From the NCBI GenBank assembly GCA_964444225.1, contig CAYUFM010000001.1:71173-135172 (forward strand): 64,000 bases of DNA, in the 5' to 3' direction. The notes under the pieces are model-generated. The model was not told the DNA's origin and ran no database searches. It worked only from the letters and a program-made list of their open reading frames with translations. The translations under genes and the position numbers were made by a program. Below, in pieces: positions 7,769 to 16,380 of this stretch (positions are counted from its first letter, which is position 1; each line of letters starts with the position of its first letter). Source of the DNA: JALHOM01 sp964444225 (GTDB taxonomy: Bacteria > Patescibacteriota > Saccharimonadia > Saccharimonadales > 2-12-FULL-41-12).

Positions 7769-8572
7769 CTAAACAACAGCAACTAGAACTATTATTCCTA
7801 AGATGATTCGATAGTATGCAAAGTTTTTAAAATCATGACCAGCCACATATTTAAGAAGCCATTTTATAGCAAAAAGCGCAGTAATAAAGGCCACAATCGT
7901 ACCAATCAATAATGCTACGCCACCCCCCGCAACGGTATCAAAATCATTACGACCATTAATCAGCTGATAACTTCCCGCCAAAATAATAACAGGGATGCTG
8001 AGGTAAAAAGAAAAGGCCGTTGCAGTCACTCTATCTATGCCTGATAGTAATCCGCCCATTATTGTGGCTCCAGACCTGGACACGCCGGGAATTAGTGCGA
8101 ATATTTGATAAAAACCTACCAAAATTGCTTGTTTTTTAGTAATTTTCTCTAGCCTAGCCTCAGCACTAGACTTAACAGCTTTATGAAAAGTTTCTATTAA
8201 CCAAATAGCAATTCCGCCTAAAATCAAAGTTATGGCAACTGTCATCGCTACTGCATAATCCGTAAGGTAATCTTTTAGCAAAAATCCTATGAGAAGTGCT
8301 GGCATGGTTGCCAAAACCCAGATCATTATAAACTTCACAGAATCCGAATCTCGCCTAAAAAACCCAGCAATTTTAGCAATCAAATCTTGGCGATAATACC
8401 AAATCACCGCTGCAATCGCTCCCATTTGCACAACCACAGTAAATATCTCAGCAGTATCTTTATAATTCATCACATCAGCTGAAACTATCAAGTGCCCCGT
8501 GCTAGAGATTGGAAGAAATTCGGTCAAACCCTCTATTACACCTAAAATAATTGCTTGTAGTATTTCCATCAT
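7769..8572 (-). CDS. uppP: Undecaprenyl-diphosphatase UppP (BacA family)
   Basis: A 267-residue membrane enzyme that removes a phosphate from undecaprenyl diphosphate, regenerating the lipid carrier for peptidoglycan and surface glycans. Both family signatures are intact: EGLTEFLPISSTGHL at residues 14-28 and PGVSRSGATIMGG in the middle. Seven or eight hydrophobic segments are visible and the length is normal for the family. Two consecutive ATG codons (8572 and 8569) follow a TATACT by five and eight bases; the second fits the spacing seen at other leaderless genes. It serves the polysaccharide genes that dominate the next 28 kb. Confidence 0.95.
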   Translation of the reverse strand: MMEILQAIILGVIEGLTEFLPISSTGHLIVSADVMNYKDTAEIFTVVVQMGAIAAVIWYYRQDLIAKIAGFFRRDSDSVKFIMIWVLATMPALLIGFLLKDYLTDYAVAMTVAITLILGGIAIWLIETFHKAVKSSAEARLEKITKKQAILVGFYQIFALIPGVSRSGATIMGGLLSGIDRVTATAFSFYLSIPVIILAGSYQLINGRNDFDTVAGGGVALLIGTIVAFITALFAIKWLLKYVAGHDFKNFAYYRIILGIIVLVAVV

Positions 8573-8577
8573 TAACT

Positions 8578-8583
8578 AGTATA
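8578..8583 (-). promoter_or_regulatory. -10 element, leaderless promoter for uppP
   Basis: Minus-strand TATACT, five or eight bases before the paired ATG codons, with no Shine-Dalgarno. Confidence 0.45.
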
Positions 8584-8587
8584 GATG

Positions 8588-9064
8588 CTAAATCCGCTTT
8601 TTAATATCACCGAGCCTAACATTAAAGGCCGAAGAGGCACTAGAAAGTCCTAAAATGTTCAAAGACTCGATTAAAGTTTTTAGATTATTTAATTGAATTT
8701 GGGATACTTCTGTTGATTGCTCAATCTGTTTAAACTGATAGTCAATTTTATCGGTCAGCCACTTCTCTTCGACTGGTTTAATCTCATTTGTCTGAAGTTT
8801 TGGAGCAACTGGGGTTACGTCGCCAACTATCTCAAGCGACCTTGCCGACCTACCATTTTTGCGTAAATGTCCACGAATAATAAGATTATTGATGTGCACG
8901 GCAACAGTAGCAACAGATGTATAGTTGCAGCCCACCATTATTTCACGGTAGCTCGGGCCATAGCCATGCTCGACGATAAAAGTCTGTAAATACTCCAGCA
9001 ACATCTGCTGTTTTTTTGTCGGTCTTAGGGACTTATTTTCGGCTTCGCTTTTCGTATCTTCCAT
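8588..9064 (-). CDS. LexA-like winged-helix DNA-binding protein without peptidase domain
   Basis: A 158-residue protein. Residues 14-80 match the LexA N-terminal winged helix (LRPTKKQQMLLEYLQTFI, then GYGPSYREI, then the recognition-helix region and GHLRKNGRSARSLEI). The S24 autocleavage domain of LexA, with its Ala-Gly cleavage site and Ser-Lys dyad, is absent. The C-terminal half is instead a polar, probably coiled-coil region. It therefore probably binds DNA as a dimeric regulator but cannot be inactivated by RecA-stimulated self-cleavage. It lies 15 bases upstream of uppP on the same strand, though uppP seems to have its own promoter. Confidence 0.75.
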   Translation of the reverse strand: MEDTKSEAENKSLRPTKKQQMLLEYLQTFIVEHGYGPSYREIMVGCNYTSVATVAVHINNLIIRGHLRKNGRSARSLEIVGDVTPVAPKLQTNEIKPVEEKWLTDKIDYQFKQIEQSTEVSQIQLNNLKTLIESLNILGLSSASSAFNVRLGDIKKRI

Positions 9065-9099
9065 TTTCTACCTACAATGTACTAAATACTATTTGCGTT

Positions 9100-9546
9100 T
9101 TATGCATGATGTCGAGTTTTGCGCCTTTTTCGATGTTGCTCCATACCCTTAAATACATATTGCTTGTACCAGAAATAATTCCATACCGTAAAGAAGCCCG
9201 ATGCAATGAACTGCCCAAATTCTACCCTAATACCATTTTTTTCCAAGGCGTAGAGAATGAGGTAATTGAGCAAGAATGCATTAAGCGCTGTATAAATTAC
9301 ATAGCGCTTAGCGGCAATTCCGAGCTTCGCAGGTTGCTTGGTTTTGAACACCCAATAACGTTCTAATATGAAGTTCAGGCTAATACCTGCAGCGTTTCCA
9401 ATAAAGTTAGCCCAAAAAAGCCCAATATGATTGTCTAGAAGAATGATCAGTATATAACCGCTCCAAAACCAAACTCCACCAGCTACAAAATATTCGATGA
9501 TTCGTTTTGCTTCTAATTTCTTCCGTTTATTTTTGCGCGAAGCCAT
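9100..9546 (-). CDS. GtrA-family membrane protein
   Basis: A 148-residue protein with four hydrophobic segments after a basic N-terminus (MASRKNKRKK). The pattern FVAGGVWFWSGYILIILLD, then FIGNAAGISLNFILERYWVF, is typical of GtrA, a family of small flippase-like proteins that help move polyprenyl-linked sugars across the membrane. I prefer the ATG at 9546 over an upstream in-frame ATG at 9648, because the family homology starts just after it and the additional 34 residues look unlike a GtrA N-terminus. It sits between the LexA-like gene and the divergent sugar-phosphate transferase, and probably serves glycan synthesis. Confidence 0.88.
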   Translation of the reverse strand: MASRKNKRKKLEAKRIIEYFVAGGVWFWSGYILIILLDNHIGLFWANFIGNAAGISLNFILERYWVFKTKQPAKLGIAAKRYVIYTALNAFLLNYLILYALEKNGIRVEFGQFIASGFFTVWNYFWYKQYVFKGMEQHRKRRKTRHHA

Positions 9547-9787
9547 ACAATTAATTCTTTCTTTTGTGAAAATTATATTTATGAGTAAAATTTGGATTTC
9601 TTTGTGGGGAAGCATATCTGAAGATATGTTGACGAGCAAAAAATGCAAAGCTTGCCATAAATATAGTTTGTAACAAGAAAGTTATTATTTGAATAGTTTC
9701 TATTTTCATTATTTTTTTGATTTTTTGAACGTTATGCGAACATTATAGCATTAACATTGTATAAATAACACAAAAACACTTTAAAAA

Positions 9788-9796
9788 TGGTATAAT
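9788..9796 (+). promoter_or_regulatory. Extended -10 promoter (TGG-TATAAT)
   Basis: TGGTATAAT ending 11 bases before the ATG at 9808. No Shine-Dalgarno and no convincing -35. The divergent gap 9547-9807 otherwise holds only AT-rich sequence. Confidence 0.55.
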
Positions 9797-9807
9797 TAGC
9801 ACCAATA

Positions 9808-11229
9808 ATGAAACGTAACTTTACTGTTTTTTATTCGTTAGTCTTGGTTTTGGGCGACTTTTTAGCGCTAGTTGTCGCGTTTACTACTGCTTATATTCTC
9901 CGTGTTAAGTACGACACTCGTCCACTTATTGAGCAAATCCCAGCCGAAACTTACCTATACGCTTTTATTACAGTTTTGCCACTATGGGTGTTGGTACACG
10001 GCTTTATTGGTTTGTATAGAAAAGAAATTTACGAAAACCGCTTTCGCGAGCTTGGCCGATTAATACTTGGCTCTGCTTTAGGTATGTTAGTAATAGTTGG
10101 CTACGACTTCGTAATTGACGACAACCTATTCCCGGCGCGCTTAGTTGCAGTTTATGGACTGGTGCTTAGTTTTATATTCTTGGTTTTATTCCGTGGTATT
10201 GCTAGGTTATTTAGAGCAATGGCTTTTTCTATTGGTTACGGCATAGACAGAGTTTTAATTGTTGGTAGTGGCGAGGCTAGCGAGAGTATTATTGCAGAGA
10301 TCAAAGACACTAAAAAAAGTGGCTACCAGATTGTAGGCTTGGTTACCAAAAAAGATTCAAAAGTTTATAAAACTTATCCAGACTTTAGCTCAGCTATAAA
10401 AGGCGTTGGGCGGCTTGATACTATAATCCAAACAGTCTTATATAAAGCCCCTGAAAAAAACGAAAAGATTATGCATTATGCACAAACACATCATATTTCA
10501 TACAACTTCACGCCGGGAAATAACGAACTTTTTGTTGGTAACCTAGAAGTTCAACTTTTCCGTGGCACACCAGTTGTTACAGTGCACCAGACGCCTTTAG
10601 TTGGCGAGGGCAAGGTAGTTAAGCGAACTTTTGACATAATCGTCAGCCTAGCTCTTATTGTTCTTCTTAGTCCAGTAATTTTGTTAGTCTCTATACTTCA
10701 AAAAATATTTTCACCCAGCTCTAGTGCAATGTTTAAGCAAACTAGACTTACCCAGTTTGACCGTGAATTTACAGCCTATAAATTCCGTACTATGAACCCA
10801 AAGCTCAGCGGAAAAAGTGCCGAGGAAGACTTTAAAAAAATGGGCCGAGAAGACCTAATCAAGACTTTCCGCGATGGCAACGACCACCTTGTTAATGATC
10901 CGCGTATTACAACTTTTGGCAGGTTTCTTAGACTTACTAGTATCGATGAATTGCCCCAACTTTTTAATGTGCTAAAAGGCGATATCAGCCTAGTTGGTCC
11001 ACGAGCATTAATTCCATCAGAGCTAAAAAACTACAGTCAAAAACATAACATTCTTAGCATCAAATCCGGTCTGACCGGCCTAGCGCAAGTTTCTGGGCGC
11101 AAAAACATTAGCTTCGAGGAGCGACGAGCGCTAGACCTATACTACGTACAAAACTGGAGTTTCTGGTTAGATATTACGATTTTACTTAAGACCCTGCGAG
11201 CAGTTATCAATGGCATCGGTGCAAAATAA
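9808..11229 (+). CDS. Polyprenyl-phosphate sugar-1-phosphate transferase (WcaJ/WbaP-like)
   Basis: A 473-residue initiating enzyme that transfers a sugar-1-phosphate from a nucleotide sugar to undecaprenyl phosphate. The N-terminal half has about four or five membrane segments and a CoA-binding-like soluble domain (VLIVGSGEASESIIAEI near residue 148). The C-terminal bacterial sugar transferase domain begins at KRTFDIIVSLALIV (about residue 272) and has the signatures KFRTM, RLTSIDELPQLFNVLKGD and SLVGPRALIP. Length and order fit the family. It opens the glycan block; the next glycosyltransferase overlaps its end by 20 bases, indicating an operon. It is the most likely priming step for the polysaccharide assembled by genes up to 37.5 kb. 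Confidence 0.93.
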   Translation: MKRNFTVFYSLVLVLGDFLALVVAFTTAYILRVKYDTRPLIEQIPAETYLYAFITVLPLWVLVHGFIGLYRKEIYENRFRELGRLILGSALGMLVIVGYDFVIDDNLFPARLVAVYGLVLSFIFLVLFRGIARLFRAMAFSIGYGIDRVLIVGSGEASESIIAEIKDTKKSGYQIVGLVTKKDSKVYKTYPDFSSAIKGVGRLDTIIQTVLYKAPEKNEKIMHYAQTHHISYNFTPGNNELFVGNLEVQLFRGTPVVTVHQTPLVGEGKVVKRTFDIIVSLALIVLLSPVILLVSILQKIFSPSSSAMFKQTRLTQFDREFTAYKFRTMNPKLSGKSAEEDFKKMGREDLIKTFRDGNDHLVNDPRITTFGRFLRLTSIDELPQLFNVLKGDISLVGPRALIPSELKNYSQKHNILSIKSGLTGLAQVSGRKNISFEERRALDLYYVQNWSFWLDITILLKTLRAVINGIGAK

Positions 11230-12340
11230 GAACAAGCCAAAGGTTGCATTAGTACACGACTGGATTTATGGTGGTGGAGCTGAAAAAGTTGTAGAACAAC
11301 TCCACAAAATTTACCCAGAAGCACCGATTTATACTTCGTACTGCACAGATGAATGGCGTCACCGATTAGATAATGTAGTGGTCACTGGCTACCTACAGCA
11401 TTGGCCATTTAGTAAACTTCGCAAATTCCTACCCCTGCTTCGTCAATGGTGGTTTGCACGACTAGATCTTAGTGGTTATGACCTAATTATAAGCACTACA
11501 GGTAATGGCGAAGCCAAGTTTGTGCAGACACCAAAAGGCGCTACTCATATCTGTTATTGCCATACTCCTCCCCATTTTTATTGGCGTAAGTATAAAGACT
11601 ATTTGGCAAATCCAGGATTTGGAAAATTAAATTTTTTGGCTCGTGCTGGCTTGGTGGTCTTAGTTAAGCCACTACGCGAGCGCGACTACAGGGCTGCTCA
11701 AAAAGTCGACTATTTTATCGGCAATTCCAGCCATATTGTAAATGATATTAAAACTTTTTATGGTCGTGATGCAGTAGCAATCTTCCCACCAATAGCTACC
11801 AGTAGATTTAACAAAATTGAACACTCTCCCGCTAAAGAACTTCGATTCATCGCCTGGGCTCGACATGTGCCCGACAAGAAGTTAGACCTAGCGGTGCAAG
11901 CCTGCAATAATCTGGGCTTAAATTTAGTCATAGTGGGCCAAGGCCCAGAAACCTCACGATTAAAAAGCCTTGCAGGACCGGCAACCACATTTGACAGTAA
12001 CATCACAGATGCCCAGCTGGACCAATACATCGCCGAGTCAGACGCATTAATATTTCCTAGCTTAGAAGATTTTGGAATTGTTCCAGTAGAAGCTATGGCG
12101 TCTGGCTTACCTGTTATCGCATACAAGGCTGGTGGAGCGCTAGACTATGTAGTAGAGGGCAAGACCGGGATGTTTTTTGACAAACAAACTGTAAACAGCC
12201 TAGAGCAAGTACTTAAAAAGTTTGACCCTAAAAAATATGACCCTAAAACTATCAAAAAACACGCGGCTAAATTTTCTAACGAACAATTCTCTAGGAACTT
12301 TGTTTCTTTCGTTTCTTCGTTGCCAAAAGCAAAAAAGTAA
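11210..12340 (+). CDS. Family 4 glycosyltransferase (WbaZ-like)
   Basis: A 376-residue GT-B-fold glycosyltransferase. It begins VALVHDWIYGGGAEKVVEQL, the glycine-rich acceptor-side loop. It continues with CYCHTPPHFYWRKYKDY, typical of WbaZ-type mannosyl/rhamnosyl transferases, and has the donor-binding segment PSLEDFGIVPVEAMASGLPV followed by IAYKAGG. The start at 11210 lies within the end of the preceding sugar-phosphate transferase, so the two are translationally coupled. It probably adds the second sugar to the polyprenyl-linked primer. The 3' end overlaps by 50 bases with the convergent SGNH gene. Confidence 0.9.
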   Translation: MASVQNKNKPKVALVHDWIYGGGAEKVVEQLHKIYPEAPIYTSYCTDEWRHRLDNVVVTGYLQHWPFSKLRKFLPLLRQWWFARLDLSGYDLIISTTGNGEAKFVQTPKGATHICYCHTPPHFYWRKYKDYLANPGFGKLNFLARAGLVVLVKPLRERDYRAAQKVDYFIGNSSHIVNDIKTFYGRDAVAIFPPIATSRFNKIEHSPAKELRFIAWARHVPDKKLDLAVQACNNLGLNLVIVGQGPETSRLKSLAGPATTFDSNITDAQLDQYIAESDALIFPSLEDFGIVPVEAMASGLPVIAYKAGGALDYVVEGKTGMFFDKQTVNSLEQVLKKFDPKKYDPKTIKKHAAKFSNEQFSRNFVSFVSSLPKAKK

Positions 12341-15140
12341 CCAGCAGAGTAAAAGCTAAAATGCCAACTAGTAGATAGTATTTATAAACATTTGAATTGC
12401 TCGTAACTGGTTCTGTAGGCTTATCATTTATGTTGTCTTGTGGGACTGTTACCTGTCGAGCATCGTTATTAACAGCCACTGTTTCACTCAAGACTTGAGG
12501 GGTTGTTTCTGGGTCTGGTTCATTTATCTGAATATTACGAACAGTATTTACCGCCACAACAGCTGGCACTTGGCTACTGTTAGCTGACTGCAAAGGCTGT
12601 GGCCCTGGCGCAACCATTTCTTCGTTCCCCGCCACAGTCTCACCATTCCCATCAATATCTTTCGGCGGCTCAGTAGGGCTGATCACCGGAACATCAATAA
12701 TAACTTCTTCTTCAGGCTCTGGTAACGGATCTACGACACCGTCACAAGCATCATCGATACCGTCTTGGTCTGTATCGGTTCCAATTGGCGTTACATAAAC
12801 GCAGCCCTCGTCTTTGTCTAGTACTCCATCCCCATCAAAATCTGTCTCGCTCACACCAACAAAAAAATAATCGTAGACATCTACGCTCTGCCCAGTTTGA
12901 GACGTCCCATAAAAATGAATACTATGGTACCCCGGCTCGACAGTAGTTGGGATAGTCAACTCCAGACTAAGGTTACCGCTTCCATCTGTTGTAAAACTTC
13001 CTAAAGAGACAGGTGTTGAGTGTAGCTCTACTTTAACTAAACTGTTTGGCGTAAAATTGGATTCGTTCAAATTTACTAAAATCTTTTCGTTTCTCTTCTC
13101 TATTTCATCTAAGATAGCCGTCCAATAGATGGGATTAGCTAGTGATCTATTGGTTTTCTCTACCTGCCAAAACGGCTGGTCAAAACTAGGAAATGGAAAT
13201 CCAGCCTCTGGCTGTTCGATTGGCATTGGCTTTCCTAAACTATCTGTTTGAGAAATTATTTGGTTAGCAAAGATTATATGCGCGGATTGTTTGGGGTGGA
13301 GTGACTCTTTAGAAACTAGTCTAAAACCATCCCCATCAAAAAAATCAGATAGTCCTTCTCCTACACCATGGACAAAAACTTCATCAGACGGTTTTTCACA
13401 AAGCCTGTACCCGCTCAAGCTTTCTTCGATATCTACATAAACCACACCCGCTCTTTTAGCTGCTGTCTCTATGCCATCATTCAGAAGCTCTGTTAATTTA
13501 TTAGCAAAATCTGCTTCAGAATTATTAAACTGTACATTTACAGCACAGTTGCCATTGTCTCCAATAATTTTTGGATAGCCAATCACATATATGCGATTAT
13601 TATTGACCTTCAACTTCCGGTACGTATCCGCTAGTTTAGGTATCAAATTATTGATTTCTATCAGTAGCTCTGCCCTATCCTCAAAAGTGTTAAAACAAGT
13701 ACCATCACTAATATCTAGTAATATGCAGGACTTTATTTTGTCAGAAAATCCGATATCATTTCCGCCAATGGATATGGTGATTACTTCTGGGGCTTTTTCA
13801 TTTATGAAAGTTTGCTGTGTTATTAGACCAGGATAAAAATTATCAACTATTTCAATTACTCCAGCTAATGATCTATCCCTGTAGGCTGTACCATCGCCAT
13901 ACTGACCCTCATATTGTTCTAGCTTTTTACCCGCTAATAAAACATCTTCAGTTGTTGCTCCCGAACAAGCTACAGAATCGTAACTTTCTGAATTTACAGA
14001 CGGTCCAACCAAATACTGATAAGCAGACCTTGATACGTGACACATATTTTCTGGCATATCTGTATATGGTTTGTAGTTATAAGCTCCTTCGCCAGATGCA
14101 AAAGAATCTCCCATGCCAAGATAATGCATCTCGTATAGCGGAGCATCGCCTATGGTAATTCGATACTGCCTATTAACAACACTGCTCCCGACAAGCTTAT
14201 CTGCAAAATATGTCAAAGCTTTATCTGACGTAAATCTAATTCGTAACATTGCCCCGCCGAAGTCATCTGTTTTTGCCAGCCGTTCATCATTTAATTGTCT
14301 GGATTTACAATTTTTTAGATGACTATTTGCGCCTACACCATCAATACAATCTTCTAAATCATAGATGATTTGTGAGTTTAGTCTTGAGAATATAGCATAT
14401 CGTCCATCGCTAGAGATCGCAGTTTTGTATCCCGGGTCAGTGCCGTTGCCATAAAAAAACTTTATGCCGAAAGGCTTAATTGTTCCGTCTTTCAAATTCA
14501 ATCTTACGTGTCCATAATTTTGAGCATCGAAAACCGCCCAGTCACCATCAGCCGAGAACGCAAGGGTGCTACTCATCATTATTAATTTTTGTCCAAGAGC
14601 ATTATTTATTGGCACCGCATTACCAGAATTAGTAACAGTGTGAGTAATAGTGAGGTCAAGATTCTTTTTGCTATCAATTAATAACGAGCTCATCATTTTT
14701 AGGTAAACTCCTCCACTTGTAGGCGAGGTACTGTCAGCTATCAAAAAATTCTTAGAATTATTACTGGCTATAAGCGCATCTTTTGGAGACGTAAATTTTA
14801 GTAGACCCGCCTGATTACTACCATTAAGTTGTAAATACCCACCTCCATAAACGCCAATATTTGTATCATTGGCGCAAACAGTAGTTTTCTGGGCAGGAAT
14901 CAATGAAAAGAATAACGATTCTTTAATAATCATTTCTCTCATAAAACAATCCATATTAAGACCTTGGTGTGTGGTAGGTAATTGTGCTGCGCTTATATTA
15001 TCTTTGAGTTTCTCGAATCTTAAATCAGCCGAAGTAACCCAGTTATTGTCTTCTGCAAGTACGTTAGGCGTTAAGTTGTTTCCAATAGTAAATAAACCAA
15101 CTATCATCACAACAATAATTGCATTTATACTTTTGAACAA
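12291..15140 (-). CDS. Large cell-surface SGNH/GDSL hydrolase with C-terminal membrane anchor
   Basis: A 949-residue exported protein with an N-terminal hydrophobic signal and a C-terminal anchor (YYLLVGILAFTLLVTFLLL followed by TKKRKK). The N-terminal third contains propeller-like repeats (SADGDWAVFD, SSDGRYAIFS). From about residue 350 comes an SGNH esterase domain: GMGDSFASGEG (block I, nucleophile Ser), CSGATTEDV, SIGGNDIGF (block III) and SLHPKQSAH (block V His). It resembles secreted lipases of actinomycetes. A calcium-binding thrombospondin type 3-like segment (DFDGDGVLDKDEGC, DTDQDGIDDACD) and a Pro/Glu-rich stalk precede the anchor. The start codon is TTG. The likely role is de-esterification of lipid or glycan at the cell surface. 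Confidence 0.88.
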   Translation of the reverse strand: MFKSINAIIVVMIVGLFTIGNNLTPNVLAEDNNWVTSADLRFEKLKDNISAAQLPTTHQGLNMDCFMREMIIKESLFFSLIPAQKTTVCANDTNIGVYGGGYLQLNGSNQAGLLKFTSPKDALIASNNSKNFLIADSTSPTSGGVYLKMMSSLLIDSKKNLDLTITHTVTNSGNAVPINNALGQKLIMMSSTLAFSADGDWAVFDAQNYGHVRLNLKDGTIKPFGIKFFYGNGTDPGYKTAISSDGRYAIFSRLNSQIIYDLEDCIDGVGANSHLKNCKSRQLNDERLAKTDDFGGAMLRIRFTSDKALTYFADKLVGSSVVNRQYRITIGDAPLYEMHYLGMGDSFASGEGAYNYKPYTDMPENMCHVSRSAYQYLVGPSVNSESYDSVACSGATTEDVLLAGKKLEQYEGQYGDGTAYRDRSLAGVIEIVDNFYPGLITQQTFINEKAPEVITISIGGNDIGFSDKIKSCILLDISDGTCFNTFEDRAELLIEINNLIPKLADTYRKLKVNNNRIYVIGYPKIIGDNGNCAVNVQFNNSEADFANKLTELLNDGIETAAKRAGVVYVDIEESLSGYRLCEKPSDEVFVHGVGEGLSDFFDGDGFRLVSKESLHPKQSAHIIFANQIISQTDSLGKPMPIEQPEAGFPFPSFDQPFWQVEKTNRSLANPIYWTAILDEIEKRNEKILVNLNESNFTPNSLVKVELHSTPVSLGSFTTDGSGNLSLELTIPTTVEPGYHSIHFYGTSQTGQSVDVYDYFFVGVSETDFDGDGVLDKDEGCVYVTPIGTDTDQDGIDDACDGVVDPLPEPEEEVIIDVPVISPTEPPKDIDGNGETVAGNEEMVAPGPQPLQSANSSQVPAVVAVNTVRNIQINEPDPETTPQVLSETVAVNNDARQVTVPQDNINDKPTEPVTSNSNVYKYYLLVGILAFTLLVTFLLLATKKRKKQSS

Positions 15141-15170
15141 AACCTATTAACTCCTGTAATTTCAGGGGTA

Positions 15171-15179
15171 ATTATACCA
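15171..15179 (-). promoter_or_regulatory. Extended -10 promoter of the SGNH gene
   Basis: Minus-strand TGGTATAAT located 30 bases before the TTG start, leaving a short leader with an AGGAG and a small CCTG/CAGG hairpin. Confidence 0.5.
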
Positions 15180-15192
15180 TTTAGCAATAACT

Positions 15193-15810
15193 TTATCTAA
15201 CCGGAAAATGCTCAGCTTTTGCTTTTCCTATCAAATAGCAATCAAAATTGATGCTTAAACTTTTTGATAAAGACTTATACCCTATTGATGACGAGCATCT
15301 TAAGTCTTTTTCTTCTGTTGTTTCAAGAATATAGGTTCTGATATAATCTTCGTCATTGTATGCTTCATTTTCTTCGAAAATCGTATCATTTCTTTTTGAA
15401 GAATTACCATTTTCGAATTTCACATTTTGATTTTTTTCAACCAGTTCTTTGAGTCGGTTTGCATCACTGACGCTCTGGTTTGCGATATTTATTGTCTCAG
15501 ACACATAACAAGACCTGTCGCCTTTTTCAAATTTTTGATTTGAGTACTTACAATATTCTTCACTTTGTCTATCAGATGGCGGAAATTCTGCAGCAACCCT
15601 ATCTCCTAGTTCTTTAATCTGTTTTTGTTTGGTGGTGAACTGACGTTTTTCTAGATAAATCGTGGTATATTTGTAGCCAAAAAACAGCAAAATAGCCACA
15701 ATTACCATTAAAAACAACGGGTGTAGTCCAAGATACCTTTTTACCGTAAAAGTCTTCCCGAAAAGATATAACTTCTCAGACTTTATTTTTTTATTCCCAG
15801 GTTTAACCAT
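15193..15810 (-). CDS. Hypothetical single-pass membrane protein
   Basis: A 205-residue protein of unknown family. A basic N-terminus is followed by one membrane helix at about residues 35-52 (FLMVIVAILLFFGYKYTTIYL begins here). The extracytoplasmic part is charged and carries four Cys residues (EYCKYSN, DRSCYVS, LRCSSS, NFDCYLIG) that could form two disulfides. The order signal/TM plus Cys-paired domain resembles other small secreted proteins of this genome. It has its own leaderless promoter and sits between the SGNH and HIT genes on the same strand. Confidence 0.7.
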   Translation of the reverse strand: MVKPGNKKIKSEKLYLFGKTFTVKRYLGLHPLFLMVIVAILLFFGYKYTTIYLEKRQFTTKQKQIKELGDRVAAEFPPSDRQSEEYCKYSNQKFEKGDRSCYVSETINIANQSVSDANRLKELVEKNQNVKFENGNSSKRNDTIFEENEAYNDEDYIRTYILETTEEKDLRCSSSIGYKSLSKSLSINFDCYLIGKAKAEHFPVR

Positions 15811-15817
15811 AACTAAT

Positions 15818-15823
15818 ATTGTA
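15818..15823 (-). promoter_or_regulatory. -10 element, leaderless promoter
   Basis: Minus-strand TACAAT, seven bases before the ATG at 15810, with no Shine-Dalgarno. Confidence 0.5.
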
Positions 15824-15830
15824 TCGCAAC

Positions 15831-16301
15831 TTAGAGGAATTTTGTGTAATCAAAATCTGATGCGTCTGGATCTACGATTTTATTCATCAAGCCATCTCTT
15901 TCCGGAACCATATGTAGGTGCAGATGGGTAGGTTTTTTAATATTAGAATGCGGATCAAACCCATCTTCTCTTTCTCTCCAAAAATAAAAGAACATATATA
16001 TTAGATCCTCAAGTAGTGGGTTTATCTTTTCTTTGTAGGTTTTCTCTGCATAATTTTTCAGTTCGCTTAGTTCTTCAAATTCCTCCAATTTAAGCTCTTC
16101 TATCTTCTCGATGTGGCTCTTAGGAATAAACATTGTGTGCCACTTCCAATAAGGAGCTAAGTTTGCAATCCAGACCCAACTTTTTGTTTCTTTTAAGACT
16201 ATCTGCCTACTATTGTAGTCACAAAATTGACAAGTAGTATCAGGATTTTCCTTAAGATAATCTAAGTACTGCTTCCTGTTCATTATTTTGAGATTACTCA
16301 T
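15831..16301 (-). CDS. HIT-superfamily nucleotide-binding protein
   Basis: A 156-residue protein of the histidine-triad type. The core is HTMFIPKSHIEKIEEL followed near the end by the triad-like HLHLHMVPERDG (His126, His128, His130). An N-terminal CQFC pair (Cys24, Cys27) could bind a metal, as in some GalT-like or Aprataxin-like HIT proteins. HIT enzymes hydrolyse or transfer nucleoside phosphoramidates, dinucleoside polyphosphates or sugar nucleotides; the substrate cannot be deduced here. The insertion between the two motifs (residues 85-120) is longer than in typical Hint proteins. Confidence 0.75.
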   Translation of the reverse strand: MSNLKIMNRKQYLDYLKENPDTTCQFCDYNSRQIVLKETKSWVWIANLAPYWKWHTMFIPKSHIEKIEELKLEEFEELSELKNYAEKTYKEKINPLLEDLIYMFFYFWREREDGFDPHSNIKKPTHLHLHMVPERDGLMNKIVDPDASDFDYTKFL

Positions 16302-16380
16302 AATATTTATTACTTACTGTTAGTAATTTTATGACTAGTGTTATTTCTTTACAAGACTCTATGTCTTTTAAGAAAATTGC

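Noticed and set aside
9727..9741. GAAC-N7-GAAC direct repeat, like an alphaproteobacterial LexA site, near the LexA-like gene
   Set aside because: A single weak match in AT-rich DNA, more than 650 bases from the LexA-like gene start and not repeated at other genes; chance is likely.
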